NCBI RefSeq assembly: GCF_040717455.1
Contig: NZ_JBFEFH010000015.1
Location: 62,001-126,000, forward strand
Reading direction: 5' to 3'
DNA: 64,000 nt
Source of the DNA: Tautonia sp040717455
Lineage (GTDB): Bacteria; Planctomycetota; Planctomycetia; Isosphaerales; Isosphaeraceae
Below, piece by piece: positions 1 to 8,476 of the stretch (position 1 is its first letter; each line of letters begins with the position of its first letter). Position numbers and translations under genes: made by a program. The notes under the pieces were generated by a model, which saw only the letters and a list, made by a program, of their open reading frames with translations, had not been told where the DNA came from and did not search any database.

Positions 1-124
1 CCAGGGCGATCACGCCGATCCCGACGACGCCGTACACCTTCAGGGCGACGGCCATCAGGACGAACGCGATCAGGCAGTTCAGGACGCTCTTGGCGATCTG
101 GCGGAGCGGGTTGAAGTCTCGCAT
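1..124 (-). CDS. Small membrane protein, partial (runs off the left edge)
   Basis: The leftward reading frame begins with ATG at 124-122 and is open to the window edge (41 codons seen). The visible product starts MRDFNPLRQIAKSVLN and continues into a hydrophobic stretch (LIAFVLMAVAL, then VVGIGVIAL), so it probably spans the membrane. It lies directly downstream of a leftward promoter-like sequence at 189-217 and is divergent from the packaging genes. The family is not recognised and the C-terminus is missing. Confidence 0.55.
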   Translation of the reverse strand, partial: MRDFNPLRQIAKSVLNCLIAFVLMAVALKVYGVVGIGVIAL

Positions 125-188
125 CGGTCTCGGTCTCCGGTTCTCGGTGGTCCAGGGCTCGGCAGCTCTCATTGCTGCCCACTAATAT

Positions 189-217
189 AGTATACGTTTT
201 CTAACCAGGTTTATCCA
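189..217 (-). promoter_or_regulatory. Leftward promoter in the divergent region before the terminase genes
   Basis: Read on the minus strand, TGGATA (217-212) and TATACT (194-189) are separated by 17 nt, a fair sigma70-type pair. The 13-bp core AGTATACGTTTTC (plus strand, 189-201) recurs exactly at 17722-17734, the other divergent boundary of this phage. Similarity continues through the spacer and -35 region (about 30 of 43 positions). Each copy precedes a leftward gene set, so this looks like a duplicated accessory-operon promoter. No GGTTGA/TCAACC operator overlaps this copy. Confidence 0.5.
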
Positions 218-358
218 CGAAAATCCCAACGAAATGAGCGAATACTTCGGAAATTTTAACCCAAAAAAGGTTGACCCCCGAGTGATCATCGGCGGAAGAT
301 AGGAGGGCGACGGGAGGGAGGGATGCCGTGAAGCACAACCGGGGGCGGGGCAACGCCG

Positions 359-544
359 ATGAGCGTCACGAGGCGAGTCAAGCGGATCCGGCGGCGGGTC
401 GATCGGGTTGAAGAGCGGCTGGACCGCGTCGAGTGGGCCCGGGATGCGTGGGCGACCGGGGCGTTCCTCGCCTCGGCCTGCGCCGTCGCCGCGCTGATCG
501 TCTGCGGCTGGGTCGGGGGCCTCGACGGGTGGTTGCCCTGGTGA
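359..544 (+). CDS. Small single-TM protein with basic coiled-coil N-terminus
   Basis: Sixty-one residues: about 27 charged, Arg-rich residues with heptad-like spacing (RVEERLDRVEWARD), then one hydrophobic segment (ASACAVAALIVCGWVGGL). It is the first rightward gene before the terminase. Its size and design fit a phage membrane accessory protein such as a holin partner or antiholin, but no family is recognised. The ribosome binding site is weak. Another frame overlaps part of it, so it could be spurious. Confidence 0.4.
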   Translation: MSVTRRVKRIRRRVDRVEERLDRVEWARDAWATGAFLASACAVAALIVCGWVGGLDGWLPW

Positions 545-553
545 GGGGCGGGG

Positions 554-1150
554 GTGTGCGAGATGCCGGAGCCGTGGGGCCGACAGGACGGGGAGAGCGA
601 GCGGGCGTTCGCGGCGTTCCTGGCCTATCGCGACCTGGGGGCCGAGCGGACCGTCTGCGATGCCTATAGGCAAAGCGCGGGCAAACCCGAGGCAAAGCAG
701 GCGCCGGGGACCTGGAACAAGTGGGCGAAGGATCGCCGCTGGAAGGAACGGGCCCTGGCCTGGGATCGGCACCTGCTCGGCAAGGAGGCGGCCGGGGCGG
801 GGCGCGTGGCCGAACAGGACGGGGAGAAGTGGGCCGGGCGGCGCAAGGTGGCGCTCGACCACGCCTTCGAGGCGGCCGAGCGGTTGCTGCTCAGGGCCTA
901 CGAGCTCTCCGCCTTCCCGGTCGAGCGGGTGACCAATGACGGGGGCAAGGTGACCGTCGAGCCGATCGGGGCGCACGAGCTGCGCGCCGCGACCGCCACG
1001 GCGACGGCGGCGTTCGAGCTGATGATGAGCGTGATCGATCGGGCGTTGCCCCCGGAGGAGATCCTGCCCGATGGGTTTGACCCGGCGACCGAGACCGACC
1101 CGGTCCGGCTCCGCGCGTTCCTCGAATCGGGCGGCCGGCGCGTCGGCTAG
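554..1150 (+). CDS. Terminase small subunit-like protein
   Basis: A 198-residue protein immediately upstream of the terminase large subunit. The N-terminal half contains a phage terminase-like pattern (AFAAFLAYRDLG, then AYRQSAGK and WNKWAKDRRWKERALAWDR), which resembles the DNA-binding helix-turn-helix of small terminases. The rest is helical. The role, recognising the packaging site and stimulating the large subunit, is inferred from position and pattern. The start may be GTG at 554 or ATG at 563; a purine-rich GAGGGGCGGGGG stretch precedes both. Confidence 0.65.
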   Translation: MCEMPEPWGRQDGESERAFAAFLAYRDLGAERTVCDAYRQSAGKPEAKQAPGTWNKWAKDRRWKERALAWDRHLLGKEAAGAGRVAEQDGEKWAGRRKVALDHAFEAAERLLLRAYELSAFPVERVTNDGGKVTVEPIGAHELRAATATATAAFELMMSVIDRALPPEEILPDGFDPATETDPVRLRAFLESGGRRVG

Positions 1151-1151
1151 G

Positions 1152-2696
1152 GTGCTCGCCCTGGCCGAGGCGAGGCTCCGGGAGCTCCAGCTCCGGCAGG
1201 CCGAGAGCCCGGCGGCCCGGACCTATCGGGGGGACCTGGCCGCCTTCGCGCGCGCCGCCTGGCCGGTCCTCGAGCCCGGGACGCCGCTCGAGTGGAACTG
1301 GCACCATGAGGCGATCTGCCGTCACCTCGAGGCGGTGGTCCGGGGCCACATCCGCAACCTGATCATCAACGTCCCCCCGGGCTCGGCCAAGAGCACCCTG
1401 GCGTGCGTCATGCTCCCGGCCTGGGTCTGGACCTGGTGGCCCGGCTGGCGGTCGATGTTCGCGACGTACGGCGAGCGCCTGGCGGGCCGCGACTCGGTCA
1501 AGTGCCGCCGCCTGGTCCGCTCCGAGTGGTATCAGGAGACCTTCGCGCCCGACTGGTCCTTCCTCCCGGACCAGAACGTGAAGCTCTATTACGAGAACAC
1601 GTCCTCGGGCTTCCGGCTCGCCACGACCGTCGCCGGGGAAGGGACCGGGCTCCGCGGCCATTGCACGATCATCGACGACCCCCACAACGTCCGCAAGGCC
1701 TTCAGCGATGCCGAGGTCGAGAACGCGACCACCTGGCACGACCAGACCTGGTGGAACCGCCAGGCCGACATGAGGGCGCCGGGCCGGATCGTCATCATGC
1801 AGCGGCTCCGGGACGTCGACCTGACCGGGCACCTGATCGGCTCCGGCCGCTCCGAGGACGACCACGCGGCGGCCCCCCTGGCGCACTGGGAGCATCTGAA
1901 CCTCCCGGCCGAGTATGACCCGGAACGGGCGTGCGTGACGTACCTGACCGACCCGGAGACGGGGGAGCGCACCGAGTTCTTCCGCGACCCGCGCACCGAG
2001 GAAGGGGAGCTGCTCGACCCCGTCCGGCAGGGGGAGGCCGTCCTGGCGGCCGAGAAGCTCAAGGGGGAGGCATACTACGCCTGCCAGTATCAGCAGGACA
2101 CCCGGATCAAGGGGGGGGACTTCTTCCAGGTGACCCGCCTGCGCTACCTCGGCGCCGTCCCCGCCGGCCGGATGCGTCGGGTCCGCTACTGGGACACCGC
2201 CGGGTCGACCGAGGAGGGGTCGGCCTTCACCGTCGGGGCCCGGCTGTCGATCGACGACACGGGCCGGATCTACGTCGAGCACGTCATCCGCAAGCGGGTC
2301 GCCAAGGGGGACCGCGAGGCCCTGATGCGCCGGGTCGCCGAGACCGACCCCGAGGGGACGGTGATCTGGGTCGAGAAACAGGGGGGGTCGGCGGGCATGG
2401 AGGCGGCCCAGGACGAGGTCCGCTGGCTGCACGGGTTCGACGCGCGCATCGACCAGGTTTCCCACGCGGGGAACAAGATCGTCCGGGCCGGCCCCCTGGC
2501 GGCGCAGCTCAACGCCGGGAACGTCACGATCGTCGACGACGGCACCTGGGACGTGGTTGCTTTTGTAGGCGAACTGGAAAAGTTCCCCCGGGGCAGGTAC
2601 AAAGATCAGGTAGACGCAACCAGCGGCGCGTACCTGAAACTGGTTGGAACCCCGAGACGCGGGCGGCCGGTCGGGGGTGGCACCCGAGCCGCGTGA
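1152..2696 (+). CDS. terL: Terminase large subunit (packaging ATPase/nuclease)
   Basis: The DNA-packaging motor of the phage. Counting from GTG 1152 it has 514 residues. The Walker A-type motif PPGSAKST is at about 75-82 and Walker B CTIIDDP at about 171-177. The C-terminal RNase H-like nuclease domain shows acidic residues in YWDTAGSTEEGS, IWVEKQGGSAG and DQVDATSGAY. The frame is open back to ATG 1071, but those 27 extra codons overlap the small subunit and look like out-of-frame low complexity. GTG 1152, two bases after the small-subunit stop, is therefore preferred. Identity as a terminase is secure; the packaging type (cos or pac) cannot be told. Confidence 0.93.
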   Translation: MLALAEARLRELQLRQAESPAARTYRGDLAAFARAAWPVLEPGTPLEWNWHHEAICRHLEAVVRGHIRNLIINVPPGSAKSTLACVMLPAWVWTWWPGWRSMFATYGERLAGRDSVKCRRLVRSEWYQETFAPDWSFLPDQNVKLYYENTSSGFRLATTVAGEGTGLRGHCTIIDDPHNVRKAFSDAEVENATTWHDQTWWNRQADMRAPGRIVIMQRLRDVDLTGHLIGSGRSEDDHAAAPLAHWEHLNLPAEYDPERACVTYLTDPETGERTEFFRDPRTEEGELLDPVRQGEAVLAAEKLKGEAYYACQYQQDTRIKGGDFFQVTRLRYLGAVPAGRMRRVRYWDTAGSTEEGSAFTVGARLSIDDTGRIYVEHVIRKRVAKGDREALMRRVAETDPEGTVIWVEKQGGSAGMEAAQDEVRWLHGFDARIDQVSHAGNKIVRAGPLAAQLNAGNVTIVDDGTWDVVAFVGELEKFPRGRYKDQVDATSGAYLKLVGTPRRGRPVGGGTRAA

Positions 2697-2709
2697 GGAC
2701 GACGAGACC

Positions 2710-4206
2710 ATGCCCCTGTTCCGCCGGAGAGCCCGGGCCCAGGCCGCGATGCGATTCCCGGCGAGGCCGGACGCGGAGAAGGCCGGGTATCCGGCCCGGG
2801 AGGGTGAGCCGACCCGGGAGGCGGTGGCGGGCGGCGGCCGGGCCGGGCTCGGGATGGCCGAGCTGATCCAGGTTCTTTCTCACCTGGTCGACGAACCCGA
2901 GCGCCAGTTCGGCGACGAGATCACGAGGAAGATGCTGGCCGACCCGGCGGTCGCCGCGCCGATCCGGCACCTCTCGCTCGCGTTGGTCGAGCACCCCCTG
3001 ACCCTGAACGTGCCGGGCCGGTGGCGCCTCAAGCCCTTCGAGCCGATCGAGCGGGTCGAGCGGGAGGACCCGGCGCGGGCCGCCCACGTCCGACGCGCCG
3101 AGGAGATCCTGGAGTTCGACCGCCGCGCCCTGGAGCTGCTCGACCAGCCGATCGAGGACGCGATCCTGTCGATGGGCGATTACCCGGCCTGGGGCGCCCA
3201 CCTGGCCGAGGTGGTCTATCAGGTCGTGGACGACCCGATCCTGGGCGGGACGTTCCTGGGCCTGAAGGCGGTCAAGCCCAAGCCTCGCGGCGTCTGGAAG
3301 TTCGTCGTCGATCGCGGCTGGAACGTCGTCGGCATCCTGGCCGAGACCCCCGAGGGCTCGGTCGTCTACCCGCCCGAGAAGTTCCTGACGCTGACCTGGT
3401 GGCCCCAGGGGGGAGACCCCCGAGGGACCCGGATCACCCGACCGTCCTTCACCCCCTGGAACGCCAAGACGCGGAGCACCCCCGGGCACGTCCGCTACGT
3501 CGACCGCTTCGGCAACCCGGCGATCGTCGGCTACACCAGCGACGTGGCCGGCGACGGCCCCCGGACCGACGGGCAGTCCTCGGCGGCGGCCGGGCCCGAG
3601 GACGACGAGTCGCCCGAGTCCGCCCTGCTCACGGCCCTGCTCGCCTGGGCCTCGGGGATCGCGCTGGCCCTGCCCCACGGCTACCAGGTCGAGCTGAAGG
3701 AGGCGACCGGCGAGGGGCGGGCGATCATGTCCTCGCTCGCCTACTGGGACCGGCAGATCATCCTCGGCATGGTCAGCTCGTATCGGGCCTATCTCGAATC
3801 GGAGTTCGGCAGCAAGGCCGACTCGGAGACGAGCCAGGACGTCGTCGGCCTGGTCGCCCAGGCGATGCGGCGCAGCGTGGCCCGCGCCGTCACCTGGCAG
3901 GTGCTCTATCAGCTCAACGTGCTGAACTTCGGCAAGGCCGAGGCGGACCTCTACACCCCCGACTGCTCGCTCGGCGCCACCGAGGGGCACGACCTGGCCG
4001 CCGAGCTGGCCGGCTGGGTCTCGGCGGGCTGGTTCCTGGCCGACGAGCACTATTCCGAGATCGACGCGAGGCTCGGGTTGACCCCCCGCGGCCCCTTCGA
4101 GGAATCGGCCGAACCCGAACCCGAACCCGGTTCGGGGCAGGAGCAGGAGCAAGAGCAGGATCCGGAACAGGAACAGGATCCGGAGCAGGAGCAAGAGCAG
4201 GACTGA
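2710..4206 (+). CDS. Portal protein (DUF935/Mu gp29-like)
   Basis: A 498-residue protein directly after the terminase. The core (EITRKMLADPAVAAPIRHL, then GDYPAWGAHLAEVVYQ, then WDRQIILGMVSS) fits portal proteins of the DUF935 family, which form the dodecameric ring at the capsid vertex. ATG 2710 is chosen because upstream codons in this frame overlap the terminase. A long insertion at about 290-310 is acidic and Ser-rich. The last 40 residues are low-complexity Glu/Gln/Asp/Pro repeats, an acidic tail of unknown use that is encoded by simple DNA repeats and so is likely length-variable. Confidence 0.85.
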   Translation: MPLFRRRARAQAAMRFPARPDAEKAGYPAREGEPTREAVAGGGRAGLGMAELIQVLSHLVDEPERQFGDEITRKMLADPAVAAPIRHLSLALVEHPLTLNVPGRWRLKPFEPIERVEREDPARAAHVRRAEEILEFDRRALELLDQPIEDAILSMGDYPAWGAHLAEVVYQVVDDPILGGTFLGLKAVKPKPRGVWKFVVDRGWNVVGILAETPEGSVVYPPEKFLTLTWWPQGGDPRGTRITRPSFTPWNAKTRSTPGHVRYVDRFGNPAIVGYTSDVAGDGPRTDGQSSAAAGPEDDESPESALLTALLAWASGIALALPHGYQVELKEATGEGRAIMSSLAYWDRQIILGMVSSYRAYLESEFGSKADSETSQDVVGLVAQAMRRSVARAVTWQVLYQLNVLNFGKAEADLYTPDCSLGATEGHDLAAELAGWVSAGWFLADEHYSEIDARLGLTPRGPFEESAEPEPEPGSGQEQEQEQDPEQEQDPEQEQEQD

Positions 4207-4228
4207 CAGGGGGAATCAGGAGCACATC

Positions 4229-4750
4229 ATGATGGGACACTCATCAGGCTGGACGATCGGGGGGGCGGCCGGCGCCGCGACCTCGGGGGTGTTGGGGCTG
4301 GTGACCTGGGTTGCGGCGGCGGTCGAGCCGGTGCAGGTGCCGGGGCCGGAGCGGGGGCGGGCTCCTGCACTTGTCGCCCCGGGGGCCGACCCGGAAGTCG
4401 ACGCGGCGCTCGACCCGCTGCGGACGCTCCAGGGCGTCGGCGGGATGCTCGGCGGGCTGGCCGCCCTGATCGGGGCCTCGGCCTCGATCGTCCTGCCGAG
4501 CCTGAAACTGCACTACGACGGCGAGCGGCAGAAGCTCAAGGCCGAGAACGACCTGTTGAAGTCCCAGGGCCAGGTCGAGAGGGACCTGATCCTCGACCGC
4601 CTGAATGCGGTCAAGGCGGAACGCGACAAGTTCCGGGACGCCTACCTGGCCGTGACGGCGGCCCCGGTGCTCCCGAAGACCGACCCCGACCTCCAGGCGC
4701 CGAGCCCGGATCCCCCGGAGCCGCCGGGCCTGGCGGCGGAGGGGGAGTGA
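4229..4750 (+). CDS. Two-TM coiled-coil membrane protein (holin-like candidate)
   Basis: A 173-residue protein with two hydrophobic segments (about 10-32 and 70-92), a Pro/Ala-rich linker between them, a charged coiled coil (about 95-140, GERQKLKAENDLLKSQGQVE) and a Pro-rich tail. AGGAG lies about 8 nt before the tandem ATG ATG start. It opens a group of envelope-acting genes (secreted protein, metalloprotease, lipase), so a holin or spanin-like role is possible. No family signature is recognised and this function is inference only. Confidence 0.6.
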   Translation: MMGHSSGWTIGGAAGAATSGVLGLVTWVAAAVEPVQVPGPERGRAPALVAPGADPEVDAALDPLRTLQGVGGMLGGLAALIGASASIVLPSLKLHYDGERQKLKAENDLLKSQGQVERDLILDRLNAVKAERDKFRDAYLAVTAAPVLPKTDPDLQAPSPDPPEPPGLAAEGE

Positions 4751-4754
4751 CCCG

Positions 4755-4781
4755 GCTCGGGGCCGGCGGTCGGCCCCGAGC
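4755..4781. other. Intergenic RNA hairpin
   Basis: A perfect 11-bp G+C stem (GCTCGGGGCCG paired with CGGCCCCGAGC) with a 5-nt loop fills the gap between two genes. No T-run follows, so it is more likely a transcript-processing or attenuation structure than a complete intrinsic terminator. Similar hairpins occur at 16824, 23006 and 24183. Confidence 0.6.
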
Positions 4782-4805
4782 GTGACGACCATCGAGGAAC
4801 GACGC

Positions 4806-5303
4806 ATGAGCACCCCGAAACTCGGGCCCGCCGCCCGGAACGCCGGGCTGGAGCTGGCCAGTGCCAAGTATGGTCAGACGCGGGAACAGGCCGAACGCGC
4901 CCTGGACCCGGCCACGATCGCCGCGCTGGCGATGCTGGCGATCGACCTGATCCGGTCCTGCATCGCCGCCCGGCGCGGCGACCAGGGGACCACGCCGAAC
5001 GGATTCGAGGTGGTGACGGCGGCCCGCCGGCTGAGGCGGGCGAGCTGGCTGAAGCCCTGGACCTGGCCGGACCGGGACGCGAGGCGCCAGCTCGAAAGCG
5101 TGGCCGGCCGGCGATCGGTCCCCCGGCTGGCGCGCTCCGGCCTGGCGATGACCGGGCCGGCGGCCGTCGGGCTCGCCCTGGAGGTGGCCGAGGACGCCGA
5201 CCCGAACGACCTGGACCTGCTGATCCGGGAGGCGGACGGCGAGGGCGACGAGGACGGACCCGTGACCCCGGTGTCGGACCCGGGGTCGCCCCGGGGCGGT
5301 TGA
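4806..5303 (+). CDS. Phage protein of unknown function with one hydrophobic helix
   Basis: A 165-residue protein starting at ATG 4806, which has GAGGAA about 8 nt upstream; the frame is open a little further 5'. It has one moderately hydrophobic helix at about 37-53 (IAALAMLAIDLIRSCIAA), a basic middle section with WLKPWTWPDRDARRQL, and an acidic Gly/Asp-rich tail. It sits in the envelope-enzyme group between a two-TM protein and a secreted protein. No family recognised. Confidence 0.6.
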   Translation: MSTPKLGPAARNAGLELASAKYGQTREQAERALDPATIAALAMLAIDLIRSCIAARRGDQGTTPNGFEVVTAARRLRRASWLKPWTWPDRDARRQLESVAGRRSVPRLARSGLAMTGPAAVGLALEVAEDADPNDLDLLIREADGEGDEDGPVTPVSDPGSPRGG

Positions 5304-5326
5304 CCCACACGGAGCAGGAGACCGCG

Positions 5327-6040
5327 ATGCGCAGCATCCTCACGGCCCTGGTCGCGGGCCTGGCACTGGCCGGTCCCGTCCGGGGCCAGGCCATCGAGGG
5401 GCCGGATTCGATCGAGGGGGGGCGGCTCGCCCGGCTGTCGATCGCCTGGCCCGACGACGCACCCGGGTCGGCCGCCTGGATCGTCTTCCCGATCGGGGAG
5501 GGGGACCTCGAGGCCTTCGAGGACGGCTCCCGGGCCGTCTTCACCGGGCCGCCCCGGCGCGAGCCGTACTCGGTCCTGGTCGCCACCAGCGGGCCGGACG
5601 GCAAGCCGGCCTGGCTGACCAAGCTGATCACGGTCCGGGCCCCCGACCCGGGCCCCGAGCCCGGCCCGGCGCCGCCCCCGATCCCGGGGCCCGACCCGGA
5701 ACCGGAACCGGAACCCGGGCCGACGCCGCAAGACCCGATGGCCGCGGCGGTGCAGCTCGCCATGGGCGAGGTCGACCCGGACCATCGGCCCGCGCTGGCG
5801 AGAGTCGTGGCGCATGAGGCCCGGGTGGTGCAGTCCTGGCAGGCGTCCCGGGCCATCACGGCGGGCGAGGCCGAGGGGATCCTCGCGACCCGCGTCATGC
5901 AGCTCTATGAGCACGGGCGACTCTATCCCCGAGTGGTGGAAGACCTGGCCGCGACGATCACCGCGGGCCTGCCCGGCGAGACCGAGCAGGCGCGGATCGC
6001 TCGCCTGATCGCCTTGATGGAGGGGTATTACCGTGGCTGA
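5327..6040 (+). CDS. Secreted protein with Ig-like N-terminus and Pro-rich linker
   Basis: ATG 5327 follows GGAGCAGGAG and encodes a clear signal peptide (MRSILTALVAGLALAG, cleavage probably near GQA). A beta-rich domain follows (about 20-105), then a Pro/Glu/Gly linker (about 108-140) and a helical C-terminal domain (about 145-237). An exported phage protein between a membrane protein and a metalloprotease suggests a periplasmic or cell-surface role, such as lysis or exclusion. The C-terminal helical domain is not recognised. The stop overlaps the next start by 8 nt, implying translational coupling to the protease. Confidence 0.7.
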   Translation: MRSILTALVAGLALAGPVRGQAIEGPDSIEGGRLARLSIAWPDDAPGSAAWIVFPIGEGDLEAFEDGSRAVFTGPPRREPYSVLVATSGPDGKPAWLTKLITVRAPDPGPEPGPAPPPIPGPDPEPEPEPGPTPQDPMAAAVQLAMGEVDPDHRPALARVVAHEARVVQSWQASRAITAGEAEGILATRVMQLYEHGRLYPRVVEDLAATITAGLPGETEQARIARLIALMEGYYRG

Positions 6041-7076
6041 CGTCTTCCGAGCGGCGCGATCGACGGTGACCACGGCGACGGCCCTGCTCGAAGGGCTCTC
6101 GCCGGAGGAACGCGACGAGCTGGAGCTGAGGCTGGCGGCCCGGGGGTACAAGCCCGAGCTGGCCCGGACGAAACGCAAGGCCGGGGTGACGGGTTCCGTC
6201 CTGACCGCGGCCTACTCCTACCTGAGCTTCAACGCCCTTCCCGCGGTGGCCTCGGGCCTGGAGCTGCTCAAGCTCCTGCGCCGACCGTGTTGCGCCGTCC
6301 CCGATCGGTCCTGGCTCGACCCGGACACCGGGCGGGTGATCCACCAGGCGATCACCCACGGGCATTGGAGGATCGGGCACGTCGTCACCGTCTCCTACCG
6401 GTTCACCAGCCTCCCGGACGCCGGGGACGCCCTGACGCCGGACCAGGTCCGGCAGATCATCCAGCTCGGGTGCGATTGCTGGACCAGCGTCTGCGGCATC
6501 CGCTTCGAGGTGATCCCGGACTTCGACCGGGCGGACATCTACCTGATCGACCCGCGGATCGACGGCCAGCACGGGACGCTCGCCGATATGTACCTGCCCG
6601 GCCCCGGCCCGGTCGGCCCGCCGGTGCGCTGCCAGGGCCGGTTCGACCGGGCCGAGTCGTGGGCGGTCCACCTGCCCGGGCAGTCGATCCCCCCGCGGGC
6701 GATCGACCTGCTCGACGTCTGGATCCACGAGCTGGGCCACGGCATCGGCATGGACCACGAGCCGGGGCACGGCCAGGAGCGGCTCAACCCGATGTATTCC
6801 CACTTCCCGCACATGCTCAGCCACGGGCGGCACTGGGTCGGCCCCAAGGACACGGCGACCGTGCAGCGGGTCTACGGCAAGCCCGCGGCCCCCCCGCCGA
6901 CGCCGGAGCCCCCCCCTGCCCCGGGGCCGGGGCCCGATCCCGACAGCCCGGCGATCGGCAGCTATCGCATCCAGGGGGTCGTCTCGGGGACGTCGGTCCC
7001 CGTGGGGCGGAACATGCTGGCGGTCCGGGGGACGCTCACCGGGGCGGTCGAGCGGATCGACGCGGGGATCGGCTGA
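6033..7076 (+). CDS. Matrixin-like zinc metalloprotease (M10 type)
   Basis: A 347-residue protein with the full metzincin signature HELGHGIGMDH at 232-242: His232, His236 and His242 bind zinc and Glu233 is the catalytic base. A Met-turn candidate (NPMYSHFPH, Met254) follows, so this is an astacin/matrixin-type endopeptidase. Residues 1-90 are helical with a hydrophobic stretch (SYLSFNALPAVASGL) and may be a propeptide or membrane-interacting region. The C-terminus is a Pro-rich linker plus a small beta domain. It starts at GTG 6033 after GGAGGGG. Metalloproteases are unusual in phage late operons; the target (host surface protein, superinfecting phage or virion protein) is unknown. Confidence 0.85.
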   Translation: MADVFRAARSTVTTATALLEGLSPEERDELELRLAARGYKPELARTKRKAGVTGSVLTAAYSYLSFNALPAVASGLELLKLLRRPCCAVPDRSWLDPDTGRVIHQAITHGHWRIGHVVTVSYRFTSLPDAGDALTPDQVRQIIQLGCDCWTSVCGIRFEVIPDFDRADIYLIDPRIDGQHGTLADMYLPGPGPVGPPVRCQGRFDRAESWAVHLPGQSIPPRAIDLLDVWIHELGHGIGMDHEPGHGQERLNPMYSHFPHMLSHGRHWVGPKDTATVQRVYGKPAAPPPTPEPPPAPGPGPDPDSPAIGSYRIQGVVSGTSVPVGRNMLAVRGTLTGAVERIDAGIG

Positions 7077-7093
7077 ACAGCGGGTGGGACGCG

Positions 7094-7315
7094 ATGCCAA
7101 CGAACCAGACGGCCGAACCGCGCTTCGCGGTCGGCGATCGGGTGGAGAAGTGTTCGGGAGACTACCGCGTCTTCGGCGAGGTGCGCGGCGTCTTCCGGCT
7201 CCGGTCCGGGGCGGTGCGGTATGCCGTCGAGATCGAGGCCGAGGGGGGCGGGTCGTTCGTCCACATCTACAGCGAATCGAATCTGATCTTCGACACGCGA
7301 AGGGGCCGCGCATGA
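7094..7315 (+). CDS. Small SH3-like beta-barrel protein
   Basis: A 73-residue protein with FAVGDRVEK near the start and then alternating hydrophobic strands (YRVFGEVRGVFRLRSG, VRYAVEIEAEG), a pattern typical of small SH3/KOW-like barrels. It lies between the metalloprotease and the lipase. Its last codons overlap the lipase start in an ATGA arrangement, so the two are translationally coupled. The specific role is unknown. Confidence 0.55.
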   Translation: MPTNQTAEPRFAVGDRVEKCSGDYRVFGEVRGVFRLRSGAVRYAVEIEAEGGGSFVHIYSESNLIFDTRRGRA

Positions 7316-8055
7316 GCCGTCGACCGTACGAGACGACGCTCCGATGGGACCGGGAGCTGGCCCGTCGCTGCCGGTCCGTCTATGAGGTGTCCGAGGACTT
7401 CGGCCTCTTCGAGGTGGACACGGTGACCGACGGGGCCGGGACGACCCTGATCTTCGCGGGCTCGAAGAACGTGGTCGACTGGACCTTCAACCTCCGCTTC
7501 GGCATGGGCCACGCCCCGGATCTCGGCGGCTGGATCCACGGCGGGTTCGCCGACCTCTGGGGGCGGGGGGCGACGAGCGTGATCCTGCACATGCGGCGGG
7601 CCTGGACGCCGGGGACCCCCCTGACGATCGCCGGGCACTCGCTCGGCGGCGCGTTGGCGACGATCGTGGCCGCCGAGTTCCGGCGGATCCACCCGGGCGA
7701 GTCGATCGACCTGGTCACCTTCGGCGCCCCCCGGGTCTTCTCCACCCCGGCGCTCCGTCGCCTGGGCGCCCGAGTGGCCGGCCGGCATTACCTGCTGGGC
7801 GTCGACCCGATCCCCCACCTGCCGAGCTGGCGACCCTGGCGGCGTTATGCCAGCCTGCCGAACCGCATCTGGCTCCGGCGGCCCGCCGGCACGCGGGGCC
7901 GGGACGGCTGGCCGAGCCTCTGGCAGCGGCTCCCGATCCTCCGCGACCACGCCATCGGCCGCTACGAGGACGCCCTGGACGAGATGGCGGGATTGCTGCC
8001 GATGACGGCCGATCGCGTGGCCCCCGATCCGCCCTCGGAAACCGTTGGTCTGTGA
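7312..8055 (+). CDS. Class 3 lipase (alpha/beta hydrolase)
   Basis: A 247-residue alpha/beta hydrolase of the Lipase_3 type. The nucleophile elbow is GHSLGG with Ser110. Asp165 in GVDPIPHLP and His213 in LRDHAIGRY complete a plausible catalytic triad. TFGAPRVF after the elbow is also typical of the family. No signal peptide is seen, so export would need the neighbouring membrane protein or lysis. With the adjacent metalloprotease it forms a protein-plus-lipid degrading pair at the end of this operon, which is closed by a strong terminator. Whether it attacks host membrane lipids is inference. Confidence 0.85.
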   Translation: MSRRPYETTLRWDRELARRCRSVYEVSEDFGLFEVDTVTDGAGTTLIFAGSKNVVDWTFNLRFGMGHAPDLGGWIHGGFADLWGRGATSVILHMRRAWTPGTPLTIAGHSLGGALATIVAAEFRRIHPGESIDLVTFGAPRVFSTPALRRLGARVAGRHYLLGVDPIPHLPSWRPWRRYASLPNRIWLRRPAGTRGRDGWPSLWQRLPILRDHAIGRYEDALDEMAGLLPMTADRVAPDPPSETVGL

Positions 8056-8476
8056 GGATTTGAATCAGACCAGGCCGCGCGTGGCGGCCGGTCGATCCGA
8101 GGGCGGATCCGGGCCCATGCGGTCGGGCCGGGCTTCGCGGCCGCCGCCATGGCATTCACGAGGACTCGGTCAACCTGCCTCCGCCGGTCTCACGGGGAGA
8201 CCGGCGGGTTTTGTCATGGCGACGGCCGCGGAGTCCGCGTCAATGTTTCGAGATCAATCCCGCCAGTCTTCACGCACTGGAAGGGGCTGAAGACAGGCGA
8301 ATTCGTAACATTGGGCCGCTTGGGAGCTGAAGCGGAGAGGATCGAGGGCCACCACTATCTCAGAATCCTGGAGTTGGATGCCCGGGAGTATGCCCGTGCT
8401 GCGCGAAAGCATTTGCTGCGGAAAAATCGGCTCAATCTAGATCCGCCTCCAGAACCGTTTCGGTTCTGGGCCTGGA
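8056..8476. other. Gap between convergent operons; possible gene remnant
   Basis: This gap separates the rightward packaging/enzyme operon from the leftward cassette. It holds a 7-bp inverted repeat overlapping the lipase stop (TGGTCTG 8046-8052, CAGACCA 8066-8072) and the terminator at 8181-8212. From about 8220 to 8541 a rightward frame stays open and codes a plausible but unrecognised stretch (ERIEGHHYLRILELDA). It crosses the terminator upstream and has no good start, so it is more likely a remnant brought in with the A/T-richer cassette than a gene. Confidence 0.35.
8181..8212 (+). terminator. Strong intrinsic terminator after the lipase gene
   Basis: A perfect 11-bp stem (CCGCCGGTCTC 8181-8191 with GAGACCGGCGG 8197-8207), a 5-nt loop and then G-TTTT at 8208-8212. 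It ends rightward transcription about 130 nt after the lipase and insulates the leftward cassette from it. Confidence 0.8.

Noticed and set aside
1071..1151. Upstream ATG start for the terminase large subunit
   Set aside because: The 27 extra residues overlap the small subunit and are low-complexity Arg/Ser/Ala; GTG 1152 fits the gene junction better.
4131..4206. Recombination hot spot or microsatellite of its own
   Set aside because: The Glu/Gln/Asp repeats are the in-frame acidic tail of the portal protein; no separate element is indicated.
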